64,000 nt of DNA, taken from NCBI GenBank assembly GCA_017893485.1, contig CM030360.1, forward strand, positions 18,213,971 through 18,277,970, written 5' to 3'. The notes under the pieces are model-generated. The model worked only from the letters and a program-made list of their open reading frames with translations, ran no database searches and was not told the DNA's origin. Origin of the DNA: Hemerocallis citrina (Eukaryota > Streptophyta > Magnoliopsida > Asparagales > Asphodelaceae). The position numbers and the translations under genes were made by a program. The first letter of the stretch is position 1; each line of letters begins with the position of its first letter. Positions 21,253 to 32,158 of this stretch are shown one piece after another.

Positions 21253-23001
21253 GATCACTTGGCGATTCCTTCCCCTGAGCTTCCCTCTTCTCGCCCGGTT
21301 TCCTTCGCCAGATCCTGTCGGAGCATCCCTATTTTCACCCATCTTCCTTCACATTTTTTCCTCCACTCGCAATCCCCTCCAAGCCCATCTCTTCCTTTTC
21401 TTCATCCCTCATTCATCCTCTCCCTGTTTTTGCTGCTCCCTGTGTCGCCATTGATCCACGGTGGACTCCGTCTTGTCCCCTCGGAAGGCTTGGCTGCGCT
21501 ACTCCCCCTGTCTCTCCTCTTGGCATCGTGTTCCGCTTTGAGCCTGTCTTGGGCTGAGGTCGTTATAAAAAATAGACCCATTAATCATATTCACTCTCGT
21601 TGCTCTCCCATCTTCTCTATTCCCCCTTCCTCCCGTAGGTCCGACCCCCATCTGGTTTGTTTCAGGTGCCTCCTTTCTGGGCATTTTAAACGAGTGTGTG
21701 TGAATAAAATGAAGTGCATCTTCTGTGACAAGCTTGGTCACTCGTGCAGCCGATGTTTTTTCCTTCAAAAACTCCTTGTATTTCCCAGAGGCAAACCCTT
21801 ACCGGCCAAACTCCTCTCCTTTCTTAACTATCCACTATTAAAGAGTAAGCTTAATGCATGCTTGGCGAGGAAGATTGGTATTGAGTCTGAAAAGAATTTT
21901 GACTCCTCTGCAGTTGTTCCTTATCCATTTATGAACTCCACTACTTCTTCCACTGCTTATGGTGACGCTCTTGCTACTCTTCAGCATCCTAATATTGCTA
22001 GCCTGTTTGAGAAGATATCGGTTTTTTCGAATCTTGTTTCCTTTCCTTGGTTGGGTACTTATCATGCTCGTCCCCATTCTAAAGCTGTGGTAAGTACGTT
22101 GAGTATGAGTCTACATAAGAATTTGGTTTTGATTAAATCCTTACCGGCCAAACTTCTCTTCTTTCTTAGCTATCCCCTCTTAATCCGCCGGCTTAATGCA
22201 CGCTTGGCGAGAAAGATTAGTTTCGAGTCTGAAAAGGATTTTGACTCCTCTGCAGTTGTTCCTTACCCATTTTTTAACTCCACTACTTCTTCCACTGCTT
22301 ATGTTGCTTCTCATACTGCTCTTCTGCATCCAAATATTGCTAACCTGTTTAAAGATCGAACGGTTTATACGAAACTTGTTTTCTTTCCTCGGTTGGGTAA
22401 TTATCAGGCTCGTCCCCATTCTAAAGCTGTGGTGCCTTCGTTGAGTATGAGTCTAGAAAAGTATCCTGTTTTGTTTAAATCCTCTGTCTCTTATCATTCT
22501 TGGCTTCGAAGTGGGATGGGGCAAGCTCATCAATGCCTCGTTTTAGATTCCCAGGCCCCTCCTGCTAATGCTAATGCATATATTAAGGCACCTTCTCTAT
22601 CTTATAATTTCCCTTGTTCTATAATGATCTCTCCTCCCAATCAGTCTACGTTCTCTTTTCATTTTCCTGGCTGCATCTTCTCGATTTATCAATATTTAGG
22701 AGTTCATTCATGTCTCAATCATCTCCTGATGGAGGTTAGGCATATCCTTCATTCTTTCCCCTTCAAGTTTTCACCGATTCTTGGTGACTCTTCTTTTTCC
22801 CGTTATTCCTATCAGACTAATTCCATTCCAATATCATCTCCAAGTTCTTCCTGTTTCCTCTTACCCTCTTCTTGCCTCAACAAAGACGAGGCTAACATGT
22901 ATGACTTTGTTGTCATTTCGTCCCCTTTGGTGGAGGTCGATCCTCCCCCGCTAAGCGAAAATACAATAAGAAACTCTATAATAATTTGCAGATTCGCGTG
23001 A
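21253..23001 (+). CDS. ORF1-like protein with two CCHC zinc knuckles and tandem 114-aa repeats
   Basis: An open frame of about 583 codons runs through the element from its first base; no ATG precedes the zinc knuckles in frame, so the true start is unknown or lost. The N-terminal part is Ser/Pro/Leu-rich, with LSWAEVVIKNRP before the fingers. Codons from 21658 give CFRCLLSGHFKRVC and CIFCDKLGHSCSRC, two CX2CX4HX4C knuckles typical of nucleic-acid-binding LINE ORF1 and gag proteins. After them come two in-frame 114-aa repeats (21799-22140 and 22141-22482), both with FDSSAVVPYPF.NSTTSSTAY and ARPHSKAVV. The tail (to 23001) is unrecognised. The expected role is RNA binding in a retroposition particle, by inference. 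Confidence 0.6.
   Translation, partial: DHLAIPSPELPSSRPVSFARSCRSIPIFTHLPSHFFLHSQSPPSPSLPFLHPSFILSLFLLLPVSPLIHGGLRLVPSEGLAALLPLSLLLASCSALSLSWAEVVIKNRPINHIHSRCSPIFSIPPSSRRSDPHLVCFRCLLSGHFKRVCVNKMKCIFCDKLGHSCSRCFFLQKLLVFPRGKPLPAKLLSFLNYPLLKSKLNACLARKIGIESEKNFDSSAVVPYPFMNSTTSSTAYGDALATLQHPNIASLFEKISVFSNLVSFPWLGTYHARPHSKAVVSTLSMSLHKNLVLIKSLPAKLLFFLSYPLLIRRLNARLARKISFESEKDFDSSAVVPYPFFNSTTSSTAYVASHTALLHPNIANLFKDRTVYTKLVFFPRLGNYQARPHSKAVVPSLSMSLEKYPVLFKSSVSYHSWLRSGMGQAHQCLVLDSQAPPANANAYIKAPSLSYNFPCSIMISPPNQSTFSFHFPGCIFSIYQYLGVHSCLNHLLMEVRHILHSFPFKFSPILGDSSFSRYSYQTNSIPISSPSSSCFLLPSSCLNKDEANMYDFVVISSPLVEVDPPPLSENTIRNSIIICRFA
21799..22482 (+). repeat. In-frame tandem duplication, 2 x 342 bp
   Basis: The second unit starts TTACCGGCCAAACTTCTC at 22141, exactly 342 bases (114 codons) after TTACCGGCCAAACTCCTC at 21799. 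Frame is preserved while many codons differ. Confidence 0.9.
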
Positions 23002-24595
23002 GTGTGCGTATTTTAGTTAAGAAAGCAGCTACAGTGTCGGAAAATCTTCTTGTGCACGGATGATTTTTTGCATAATTCTGTCCTCATCTGAGTTGACAGT
23101 CTGGTTAGTCTTTTCTATGCTGATAGTGTTTTCTCGGCCTGCTGGGGTTGTTCCTTCTCGTTTAGCCATTTCATCAGCTATTTTGTGGTGTGCCTTCTCT
23201 CCTCCTATCTTCTCTTTCTGTGTAGGCATACATGTGATTGTATGGACATACTATTTCCTTAGCTATTTACTGGTGTGCCTGTTTCCTCCTAGCTTTCTGT
23301 TATTGTGTTTATTTCTTTTTTGCATTGTATGTTTCTTCTTATACTGTGTATGCTTCTTTTTCATCGACGAGTTTCCCAGAGAGAGTGTGCCTTTCTTTCC
23401 TCCTGTCTTCTTATAAATTGTATCTTTCTTCTAGGCGTTGGTGGTTATCTTCTCATTTTTTCGTGGTTGCTCCCTTTGTATTGCAAACTCTCTATTTGCT
23501 ACTTTGTTTCGTTTTTCTTGCATTTTCTCTCTTTTCTTTTTTTGTGCAGGTTGTGATTTGTGACTTCGTGTGGGGCTATTTTTCCTCCTGTCACTTGGTT
23601 CTGTCCCTTGGATCTGTTCCACATTTTTCGCTCATGTCAGTGAGGATTGAGTTTCCTCTTCCTTTGGCTCAGCTGTACTGGTCTGTTTTGGTTGGTTTTG
23701 AGGTTGTGTTCTTGTGGGGTCTTGATGCCGGGAACTTTGGCCGTCCTGACTTGGTGGCTCATGTTTACTTAGTTTTCTTTGGTTGTTATTTACTACTCTT
23801 TATCTATTGTCTAGAATTTTATGTTCTTAGCTAATGGGCAACACCCTCATATGTTCTGGTGGTTTTGGCCACTTTCTGTGCTGTGTTTGTGGTTTGGTGG
23901 CTTTTGCTTGTATCTTCCTCCTATTAGTGATATGTGTGTGGTTTGGTTATATCGGATTCTTTCGTTTGGTGCGGCTTTGTTGAGTTTATTTGCCATATCC
24001 TGGCATTTGAGTTTCCTCAGTGAGTCTGTTTCGTTTGGTGCGTTGGGGTCTGGTTAGTGTTGTTTGGGCCAGTCTGTAGGTTGTAGTGGCGCCGTGTTGT
24101 GGTGTTTCCATCCCTTTCTGTTCTGGCCAAGCAGAGCTTCTGCTCTGTCTTTTTGTCGTTCGTTCTGTTGGCTAGTAGGTTATTTGGGCTGCGTTTTCAT
24201 CTCTGAATCGCTGCGTCCGCAGTAGCGCGGCCACTGTTTGGAGCACTCGCTGTCCCTGCTGCGGTGTGTTCATCTGCGGTGGAGTGTGATCTGTGGGGTT
24301 GGTGGCTGTTCTCTTGCTGGGTCGGCCTTGATGGTGGGGGTCTGCCTGGACTAGTGCCTTGCTTGTCTGGCACGAGCTACTCCTTTATTCCACAGTTTGT
24401 AGCTGTTATGGTTGCCCGGTTTAGGCTTTTAGCTGTAGGCTCCTGTAATTTTGTTATTGTCGGTGTTCTTGTTGTCTTCTTTTTGTTTGTCTCGCTTGTT
24501 TTACATCTTGTAAAATTGACTTTTGTACGTTTCTCATTATTTATGATATATTGTGCTGGCTGGAGTCGTAAGACTATCCGTTTCATCAAAAAAAA
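23002..24595 (+). other. T-rich 3' half of the retroposon
   Basis: Long pyrimidine-rich tract with TGTGTGGTTTGG-type blocks, ending in an A-tract. Frames of 80-200 codons here overlap one another and consist of Phe, Leu, Cys and Ser runs, which is what T-rich DNA gives by chance. I see no conserved domain. Confidence 0.5.
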
Positions 24596-24609
24596 ATAAT
24601 GTTCATTTC

Positions 24610-25126
24610 AAATGCAAATTTTTCAGGATTTTTTTTGAATGTCTTAATTAAGATTTCTTATTTATTGATTACTTAACTAGGAAGTTGCGAATATACCTGT
24701 TTTAAAAGGTATTTTAAAATTTTAAAATTAAATATTATACAAAATAAGATATTATTGTATTTCTTTTTTTTTAATGTGATTTTCTCATTTTCAACATAAT
24801 AACGTTGGTAGTTTTACTTTGGAATAGCTATCTTTTGAGTTTTTTGATGGTTTGATGTCTGGATATGCGGTGGTGTGAAAAAGTTTACTGGCTTTTATTT
24901 CAATGCAACTGGAGCTTATGAAGATGATGCCTGACCGATCGATATGGTGTTCTAGTTCATACTACTAGTCATCCGTGTTTTTCTGTGTTTGCCTTCAAAT
25001 TCTGTCATGTGACTTTTCGTTTATACTCGTATGGTTAATTTGTATATAACTCTTTCGTTTCTGATTGTTGTTATCATGCTATGGTGTTGTTCTTTGTAAA
25101 ACACCTAGCACTTTCATTGTCTGTAG
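24610..25126. other. AT-rich interval, no gene recognised
   Basis: Sequence between the retroposon and the second copy of the GGT upstream segment. No element ends or convincing coding sequence seen. Confidence 0.5.
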
Positions 25127-25490
25127 ACTGTATTAAACATTATTTTTTAAAGTTTTTGGCTGGAACTTGCTCTATTCTTATTATCGAAAAATAATAATTA
25201 TAATAACATTGCCCGTACAAATGTAAAATTTCGATGATAATTAAGAAGAAACACAAATATAGATCCATTATCTTTAGCTACTGAAGAAAACAAATCTTGA
25301 CGGATTATTTCACTATCAGAGAGCCTACTTGTAAATTGTAATGTAGGAACACAAGTTTAGGCAGATAAAAAAGCCGAAAGTTAGATCCATTAACGAGGAA
25401 AATTCATGAATATTTGAAATTAACAGAGAGAATTATCATGTTTCATCAGGTCAGCAAGCAATGAATGAAAGAATGTTTTTGAATGTACAT
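25127..25490. repeat. GGT upstream segment, copy 2
   Basis: Colinear, same-strand copy of 19503-19862 (for example TCATGAATATTTGAA, GAGAGAATTATCATGTT, GCAAGCAATGAATGAA). It carries an extra block at about 25345-25390 and no GGT exon beside it. Confidence 0.85.
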
Positions 25491-25530
25491 GAATATAAAG
25501 ACTGAAAATGAACGAAGAGAGGGCCTCTTA

Positions 25531-26446
25531 GAGCATCCACAGTCATTTACTATTTATCCATATTATTCATGTTTTAGCTAAAAGAAACTACAGTGAGGGC
25601 TGCAAACAAGTCGAGCTCTCCGAGTATCTTGAGGCTCGAGCTCGGCTCGTTAAGCAATCGCGCTCAGTTTCAAGTTCGAGCTCGGCTCGATCTCGTTTCG
25701 AGCCGAGCTTTAATCGAGCTTTGACCGAGTTCGAGCCGAGTACTCGCGAGCTTAGCCTAATAATCACAAAACGCCCAAGCTCGAGCTCGGCTCGTTAAGC
25801 TATCGAGCTCGATTTCGAGCTCGAGCTCGATTTCGAGAGCTCGAGCTCTTCTTGAGTTGAGCTTTGACCGAGCTTTGACTGAGCTCGAGCCGAGTAGCTC
25901 GCAAGTAGCTCGGATCGTTTGCAGCCCTAGCTGCAGTTGTTTGCTATTTATGCATATTTTTATGATTTCGCAAAGATTGCTATATATGAGAGCAGATATA
26001 AAAATTTTGCAGATTATAAAGGACTGATCTTCAAGATCCGTCCCACTAAAAAAATAATTTTTTAATTCTAAGAAGCATCTTCACAGTCTGTCGCTTAAAA
26101 AAACGATTTTTTATTTTTCAAACGGATCTTCAAAGTCCGTCGCTTTTTAAAAAATTATTTCGTACTAATAAAACCAAAAAAATACCCCCCTCCCCTTGGA
26201 CGGAATTCAAGATCCGTCCAGTGAAGGGGGGACCCGTTAATTTTTTTTTACAAAACTTAAAAAATCATTTTAATTATTAAAAATTCAAAAAAAACTATTT
26301 AAAAATTGTGGTACGGATCTCGAAGATCCGTCCAATCCTAAATTTTTTTGTCTATATTATAACAATTTACGACTGCAGCAAACTTACTTTGCTATATCTA
26401 TAATATACATGTATCTATTTTTTAGCAAACCACGACGGTGGATGCT
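25531..26446. mobile_element. PIF/Harbinger (Tourist-like) element
   Basis: The ends GAGCATCCACAGTC and (complement) AAGCATCCACCGTC are flanked on both sides by TTA (25528-25530 and 26447-26449), the Harbinger target. It contains a nested hAT-like MITE (25596-25928). On the right it has five diverged copies of a GATCTTCAAGATCCGTCC-like palindrome between about 26010 and 26335. No transposase. Confidence 0.7.
25596..25928. mobile_element. hAT-like MITE with GAGCTCGAGCTCGGCTCG repeats
   Basis: Ends AGGGCTGCAAAC and GTTTGCAGCCCT form the TIR. The interior is a dense set of GAGCTCG/CGAGCC motifs in both orientations, a widespread plant MITE pattern. Flanking 8-mers resemble each other only partly (CTACAGTG against CTGCAGTT). 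Nested in the Tourist-like element. Confidence 0.75.
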
Positions 26447-26449
26447 TTT

Positions 26450-26810
26450 AATGGTTTTAATTTAGAATATCATAGAAACTAGTAAATCTAGCGTACTAGG
26501 AATGCACATCTAAACAGTATATTGTGAGAATCATCCATGTATTAAGGCGTTAACGCAAATAATTTCCTACATTTTCAGTCACCAAAAAAATGTCAGTTAC
26601 CTCACTGACCCACTTTCCAAAACTATATACCAAACTAATCCCTTCCATAACTATTTACCAAACTAATCCACTTATTAAAATAATTTAAAATAAAAATTTA
26701 CATACAACCCATTTCTCAAATCTAATTATTTCTAAACCCAAATTCATAATTTATTTAAACTGGATAACACTAAGAAAAAAAAACAACTAAGACATTTCAA
26801 AATCTATACT
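26450..26810. other. AT-rich interval, nothing recognised
   Basis: AT-rich sequence between the Tourist-like element and Helitron copy A, with short CCAAACTAATCC repeats near 26620-26670. No gene. Confidence 0.5.
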
Positions 26811-27077
26811 TCTATACTATTATTAAGCAAAGCCTCATTTTGGCGGCTTTTTACTATCATGCCCTCATAAATATAAAAAGCTAAAAAAATAATGCAGGGT
26901 TAATCCTGTCAAATTTTACCCCTGATCTCTACACAATCAGAGGGCACAAGCGTAATTTTCACTTCACATTTACTTCAGTCTCTCCATAAAATTCTATTCC
27001 CTAACAAATCAAAACCGTCTCTTCCTCTCCCTCCATCGAATCCGCACTCCTAAAAAATCAAAACCGTCTCTTCCTCT
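26811..27077 (+). mobile_element. Helitron-like copy A, 5' segment
   Basis: Starts TCTATACTATTATTAAG (or 8 bases earlier at 26803, after an A) and is colinear with 42415-42682: GGCGGC.TTTTACTATCAT, TAAAAAAATAATGCAGG, ACCCCTGATCTCTACACAATC, then CCGTCTCTTCCTCTC. Copy A resumes at 29770-30151 and 42326-42414 around two CACTA insertions. The TC start after A fits Helitrons. No RepHel protein is present. Confidence 0.6.
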
Positions 27078-29766
27078 CACTACAACACACGCTGGATTTA
27101 CCGGCGCATATTCCCCGGCGTTTTACCAATCGCGCCGGGGTAGGATAAGACCAAGATAGGGTCGCAAAAATGTATAGTTATACACCGGCGATCTCTAAAA
27201 AAATGCCGGTGAATTATAACATTTACCGGCGTTTTTATAAAAACACGCTGGTGAATAGAAAGCGGAAATATATCCCCACAAATCCTCTCCCATTCACCGG
27301 CGTTTATTAATAAAAACGCCAGTGAATATACAGGGATAAATCCCCAATCCTACCGCGAAACCCTTAGCACATTTCGTTTTTTTTTTATACCAAACCCTAA
27401 GTTTCCCCGCGCTGTCGCCCTTGGGCCTCCTTCCCTTCCTCGACAACTCCTTCGTCGCCGTCGCCCTTGGGCCTCCTTCCCTTCCTCGACAACTCCTCCG
27501 TCGCCGTCGCCATTGGGCCTCCTTCCCTTCCTCTATCCCGCTCAGTCATTCCTCTCTCAAAGCAAGTACTCTCTCTCTCTCTCTCGCTCTCTCTCTCTCT
27601 ACTTCTTGATTTTGTGATGGTAATGGTTTGATTGTAATGGTGCGATTTTGTGATGGTAATGGTGCGATTGATTCTGTGATGTTTATGTTTGTGGGAATTT
27701 TGGGTGGTAATGGTTTGATACTCAATTTAGGGGAGATCTCAATTTAGGGGAATTTTGGATGTTTATGTTTGTGCGATTCTACGATTCTGTGATGGTAATG
27801 GTTTGGGACTTCACTGTTTTTGTAAGAAGTAATTTAGGGGAGATTTGAAACTGAATTTGCCAAAAATGTGGCAATATACTCAGTTTCAAGAGGCTTGTGG
27901 GTTCTTGTTGGTTCTTGTTGATTATCGGCTAAAACTTTAGCAAAATCCGAGCATGATCGTAAATTAATAAACTAGCATTGGTTCTTGTTGGTTCTTCTTG
28001 TTGATTATCGGCTAAGCTAGCTTCTTGTTGGTAGTTCTTGTTGATTTTCGGCTAGGCTACCTTCTTGTTGATTCTTGTTGAAGCTAGAGAGCTTTAAGAA
28101 GTTGAACTAACTGGCTTGGATCTGAGGAGTTAGTGGACTTCGGAGCCAGGTGTTTCTAGCTCAGATTTTGCTAGGTTTTTGGAGCTCGGTCATCTCCCAT
28201 TTTGAAGCTTTATGTGAGGTTATATACAATTTTATTTTACAGATCTCAGTTTATAGATCAACAAAGTGTTTTTGGTGAACATAGCATGAGAATACTAACT
28301 CGTTTGAGTTTGCTTTCTTATGCATTTGGAGATGGGTTAGTTGCTTTTGGAGATGGGTTATTATGTATTTGAGTTTTAGTTTGGTTAAGAGTAAACAAAA
28401 ATTATGATGCATTTGGAGATGAGTTAGTTGCTTTTTTGTCTGAATTTGGAGATGAGATGTATCATATATCTGAAGTTGCACACTATGATTTTTTGAGGAG
28501 TGAGTGATGGAAATTTTTTAATTAAACTTTATATACAATTATATCTTGAAAGGGGATTGCTTGGGTTTGAAAATGAGATTGTTCATGCTTGTTACTTGGG
28601 TTTTAAGTGAATTTGGAGATGCTTTTTTATCTGAATTTGGAGATGAGATGGATCATATATCTGAAGTTGCACACTACGATTTTTTGAGGAGCGACTAGTG
28701 ATGGAAATTTTTTAATTAAACTTTATATACAATTATATCATGAAAGGGGATTGCTTGGGTTTGAAAATGAGATTGTTCATGCTTGTTGCTTGGGTTTTAA
28801 GTGAATTTGGAGATGCTTTTTTGTCTGAATTTGGAGATGACATGGATCATATATCTGAAGTTGCACACCACGATTTTTCGAGGAGCGACTAGTGATGGAA
28901 AGTTTTTATTTAAACTCTATATACAATTATATCATGAAAGGGGATTGCTTGGGTTTGAAAATAAGATTGTTCATGCTTGTTGCTTGGGTTTTAAGTGAAT
29001 TTTTTGAGGAGCGACTAGTGATGGAAATTTTTTATATCTAAACTTTATATACAATTATATCATGATGTCTACATGAGTATCAGTTTCTAACATAATGTTC
29101 ATGCGTGTCGCTTGGGTTTGAAAATGAGATTGTTCTTTGCCAAATAGGCTTGTAAGTGATGATGAGATGGATTATGTAAATGAAGTTGCATACTATGATT
29201 TACAAAGGAGTGACTAGTGATGAAATAATCTTGTTTGAACTTACATTCTGGTTTCAATTGACAATTATCTCATGAGTATTATAAAAGTATAAGATTCATT
29301 TCAGTTAGTAGCATTTTTGGTTTGCAAATGAGAGTGAAAGTATTCTCTTTCACTGTTTGTAGTTCAATAATTTGAACTCCATATTTTGATTTTGATTGTA
29401 ATAGTGCTGCATGTTTTTTTAAAATTTTTTTTAAAATTATATACCTACACCGGCGTTTTTACAAACGTCGGTGTAGATTTTAAAAAAAAATTACAGCTCC
29501 TACGGCGGCGTTTGTATAACGCCGGTGAATGTATATCAGCTGAAAAATAGGGCACTTAGAAATACCCATACACTGGCGTTTTTACGGCCGCCGGTGTATA
29601 CATAAGATTTACCGGCGTTCCGTAAAAATGCTGGTGTAGACCCATAGTATTCCGCGACGCTCGCTTCTGCGGCATTTGGACTGGCATTTTTATAAACGCC
29701 ACCGGCGTTTTTAAACGCCGGTGTAAATTCGAAAAAACGCCGGTGAATCCAGCGTGTGTTGTAGTG
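27078..29766. mobile_element. Non-autonomous CACTA element, 2689 bp
   Basis: Termini CACTACAACACACGCTGG (27078) and its complement ending TAGTG (29766), with the target duplication TCT on both sides (27075-27077 and 29767-29769). CCGGCG-type subterminal repeats occur at 27095-27330 and 29440-29740. The interior has three copies of CCTTGGGCCTCCTTCCCTTC (27418-27530), a CT-rich stretch and a 190-bp tandem array, and no transposase. Its terminal sequence belongs to the same family as the 12.2 kb element at 30152, which or whose relatives could have mobilised it. The ancestral empty site is preserved in Helitron copy B at 42679-42681. Confidence 0.93.
28430..29060. repeat. Tandem array, about 190-bp period, in CACTA element
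   Basis: Units share GAATTTGGAGATG, ATCATATATCTGAAGTTGCA, GAGGAGCGACTAGTGATGGA and GGGGATTGCTTGGGTTTGAA. About three and a half copies, the last ones truncated. Confidence 0.85.
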
Positions 29767-29769
29767 TCT

Positions 29770-30154
<385 letters not shown>

Positions 30155-30709
30155 TACAACACATGTGCGATTTACCGGCGTATATTTCCCGGCGTTTTAC
30201 CATTCGCGCCGGGGTAGGGAGTGACCAGGAATGGGGCGTCAGATTGGATGGTTATACACCGGCGGCCCCTATAAAACGCCGGGGAATCATGATATTCACC
30301 GGCGTTTTCTTTAGAAACACCGGTGAATGGTATTATTCACCGGCATTTTAATAACACACACCGGGGAATATATAGATACATTCACCGGCGTTTGTAATTT
30401 CAAACGCCGGTGAATTAACTGAGATAAATTCCCACGAACCCTAGCATTTCGCTCGCTAATTTCCCAAACCCAATTTGGCCGCCTTCGTTTTCCCTCCTCC
30501 CTCTCTCTATTTCGCGCGCTTCGCCTCCTTCATCTTCGACAGCCCAATTCGATTTTCCTCCTCCCTCTCTCTATTTCGCGGTGAATTTGCGATCGAAAAC
30601 CACCGCTCTTCGCCCCGCTCTCTCTCTATCTCCTACGCCACGGCTCGTCGCCCCGCTCATCGCCCCCCTCTCTCTCTTCGGTAATTTCTCTTGATTTCTC
30701 TCCTTTTCA

Positions 30710-31640
30710 CTGTCAAAGATGCTGAATTCATGCATCTGATTGTCATCTTAGCATGATTTTTTTACCAAAATGGGTTAACTGTCAACTAAGGATGCTAGCT
30801 GTATACCAAAATCCTCCAAATCTGTATAAGAATTAGGCGGAACAAACCTTGTGCAGGTTTCTTTTGGAGACACAAACATCAATGGTTTAGTTGGGATGAA
30901 GAATTAATAGAGAAACATATATGCTTAGATACTGGAAATTTTCATTTTCTTTTACTGTTAAAGAAGCTGAATTCATGCATTTGATTGCCATCTTAGCATG
31001 ATTTTTTTACCAAAATGGGTTCACTATCAACTAAGGATGCTAGCTGTATACCAAAATCCTCCAAATCTGTACAAGAATTGGGCAGAACAAATCTTGTGCA
31101 GGTTTCTTTTACAGCCACAAATATCAATGGTTTAGTTGGGATGAAGAATTAATAGAGAAACATATATGCTTAGATACTGGAAATTTTTATTTTCTTTTAT
31201 CGTTAAAGAAGCTGAATGCATGCATCTGATTGCCATCTTAGCATGATTTTTTTTACCAAAATGGGTTGACTGCCATCTAAGTATGCTAGCTGTATACCAA
31301 AATCCTCCAAATCTGTACAAGAATTGGGCTGAACAAACCTTGTGCAGGTTTCTTTTGGAGCCACAAACATCAATGATTTAGTTGGGATGAAGAATTAATA
31401 GACAAACATATATGCTTAGATACTAGAAATTTTCATTTTCTTTTACTGTTAAAGAAGCTGAATTCGTGCATCTGATTGTCATCTAAGGATGCTAGTTGTA
31501 TACCAAAATCCTCCAAATCTGTACAAGAATTGGGCTGAACAAACCTTGTGTAGGTTCCTTTTGGAGCTACAAACATCAATGATTTAGTTGGGATGAAGAA
31601 TTAATAGAGAAACATATTAGTAGCCATATTAGTTTCTTTT
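30710..31640. repeat. Tandem array, about 240-bp units, 5' of TNP2
   Basis: Roughly four units with TATACCAAAATCCTCCAAAT, TGGTTTAGTTGGGATGAAG and TTCATTTTCTTTTACTGTTA, in the same orientation as the array at 37.7-40.6 kb. Confidence 0.9.
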
Positions 31641-32158
31641 GTGCAGGTTTATTATTTTTATTATTATTATTATTTTGGGATAAGTAACTGATTATTAGTA
31701 GCCATGAACAGAATAGTTCATGAGTCATCAGATCTTCTTGTTACTGTATTTACAGCACGACGCCCTCGTTATTCGTCCGGTACCTCTTCCTCAGCAAATA
31801 CCCTTTACCATCATCATCTCCTTGAACGGAAAGCCAAATACAGGGGAGACTATAGTCGAATCGATATTACACTCGAACACAAGGTGTGCGATAAAATGCC
31901 ACTAAGGTGGTTGTGATAATTTCCACAAAGGTAGTTTAGGGTTATGTGAATAAAGTAGATTGTATTAAGATTTAATTATTTTTTTATACATTTTTTGAAC
32001 CACGATTTCTTTATTTTACAGTTAATTGTTATATCGTTTATTTATTTGCCGCTAGGGATGGTTTTAAAAAAGGTGAAATTAAATATACAAAATGCCTTTT
32101 ACTGTTAATACTATTTAATATGTCAAATTTTAATTTCAGATTGTGTGCTATTGTTATA

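Larger units (their letters stand above)
21253..24595 (+). mobile_element. Non-LTR-like retroposon with zinc-knuckle ORF, no reverse transcriptase
   Basis: The 14-mer ATAATGTTCATTTC lies at both borders (21239-21252 and 24596-24609), and the right border follows TCCGTTTCATC and an A-tract. These are the hallmarks of target-primed reverse transcription. The first half encodes an ORF1-like protein with two CCHC knuckles (21253-23001). The second half (23002-24595) is strongly T-rich, with only overlapping low-complexity frames and no YADD-type reverse transcriptase or endonuclease motif that I can find. It looks like a half-LINE, comparable in layout to mammalian HAL1. Confidence 0.8.

Noticed and set aside
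23029..23229. Minus-strand AHHKIADEMAKREG resembling the tail of an RNase H domain
   Set aside because: A single short motif on the strand opposite the retroposon's gene, in T-rich DNA, with no upstream RNase H or RT residues.
24840..24945. Possible 3' exon fragment ending KKFTGFYFNATGAYEDDA
   Set aside because: Too short and unmatched to any family I recognise; no splice or neighbouring exon support.
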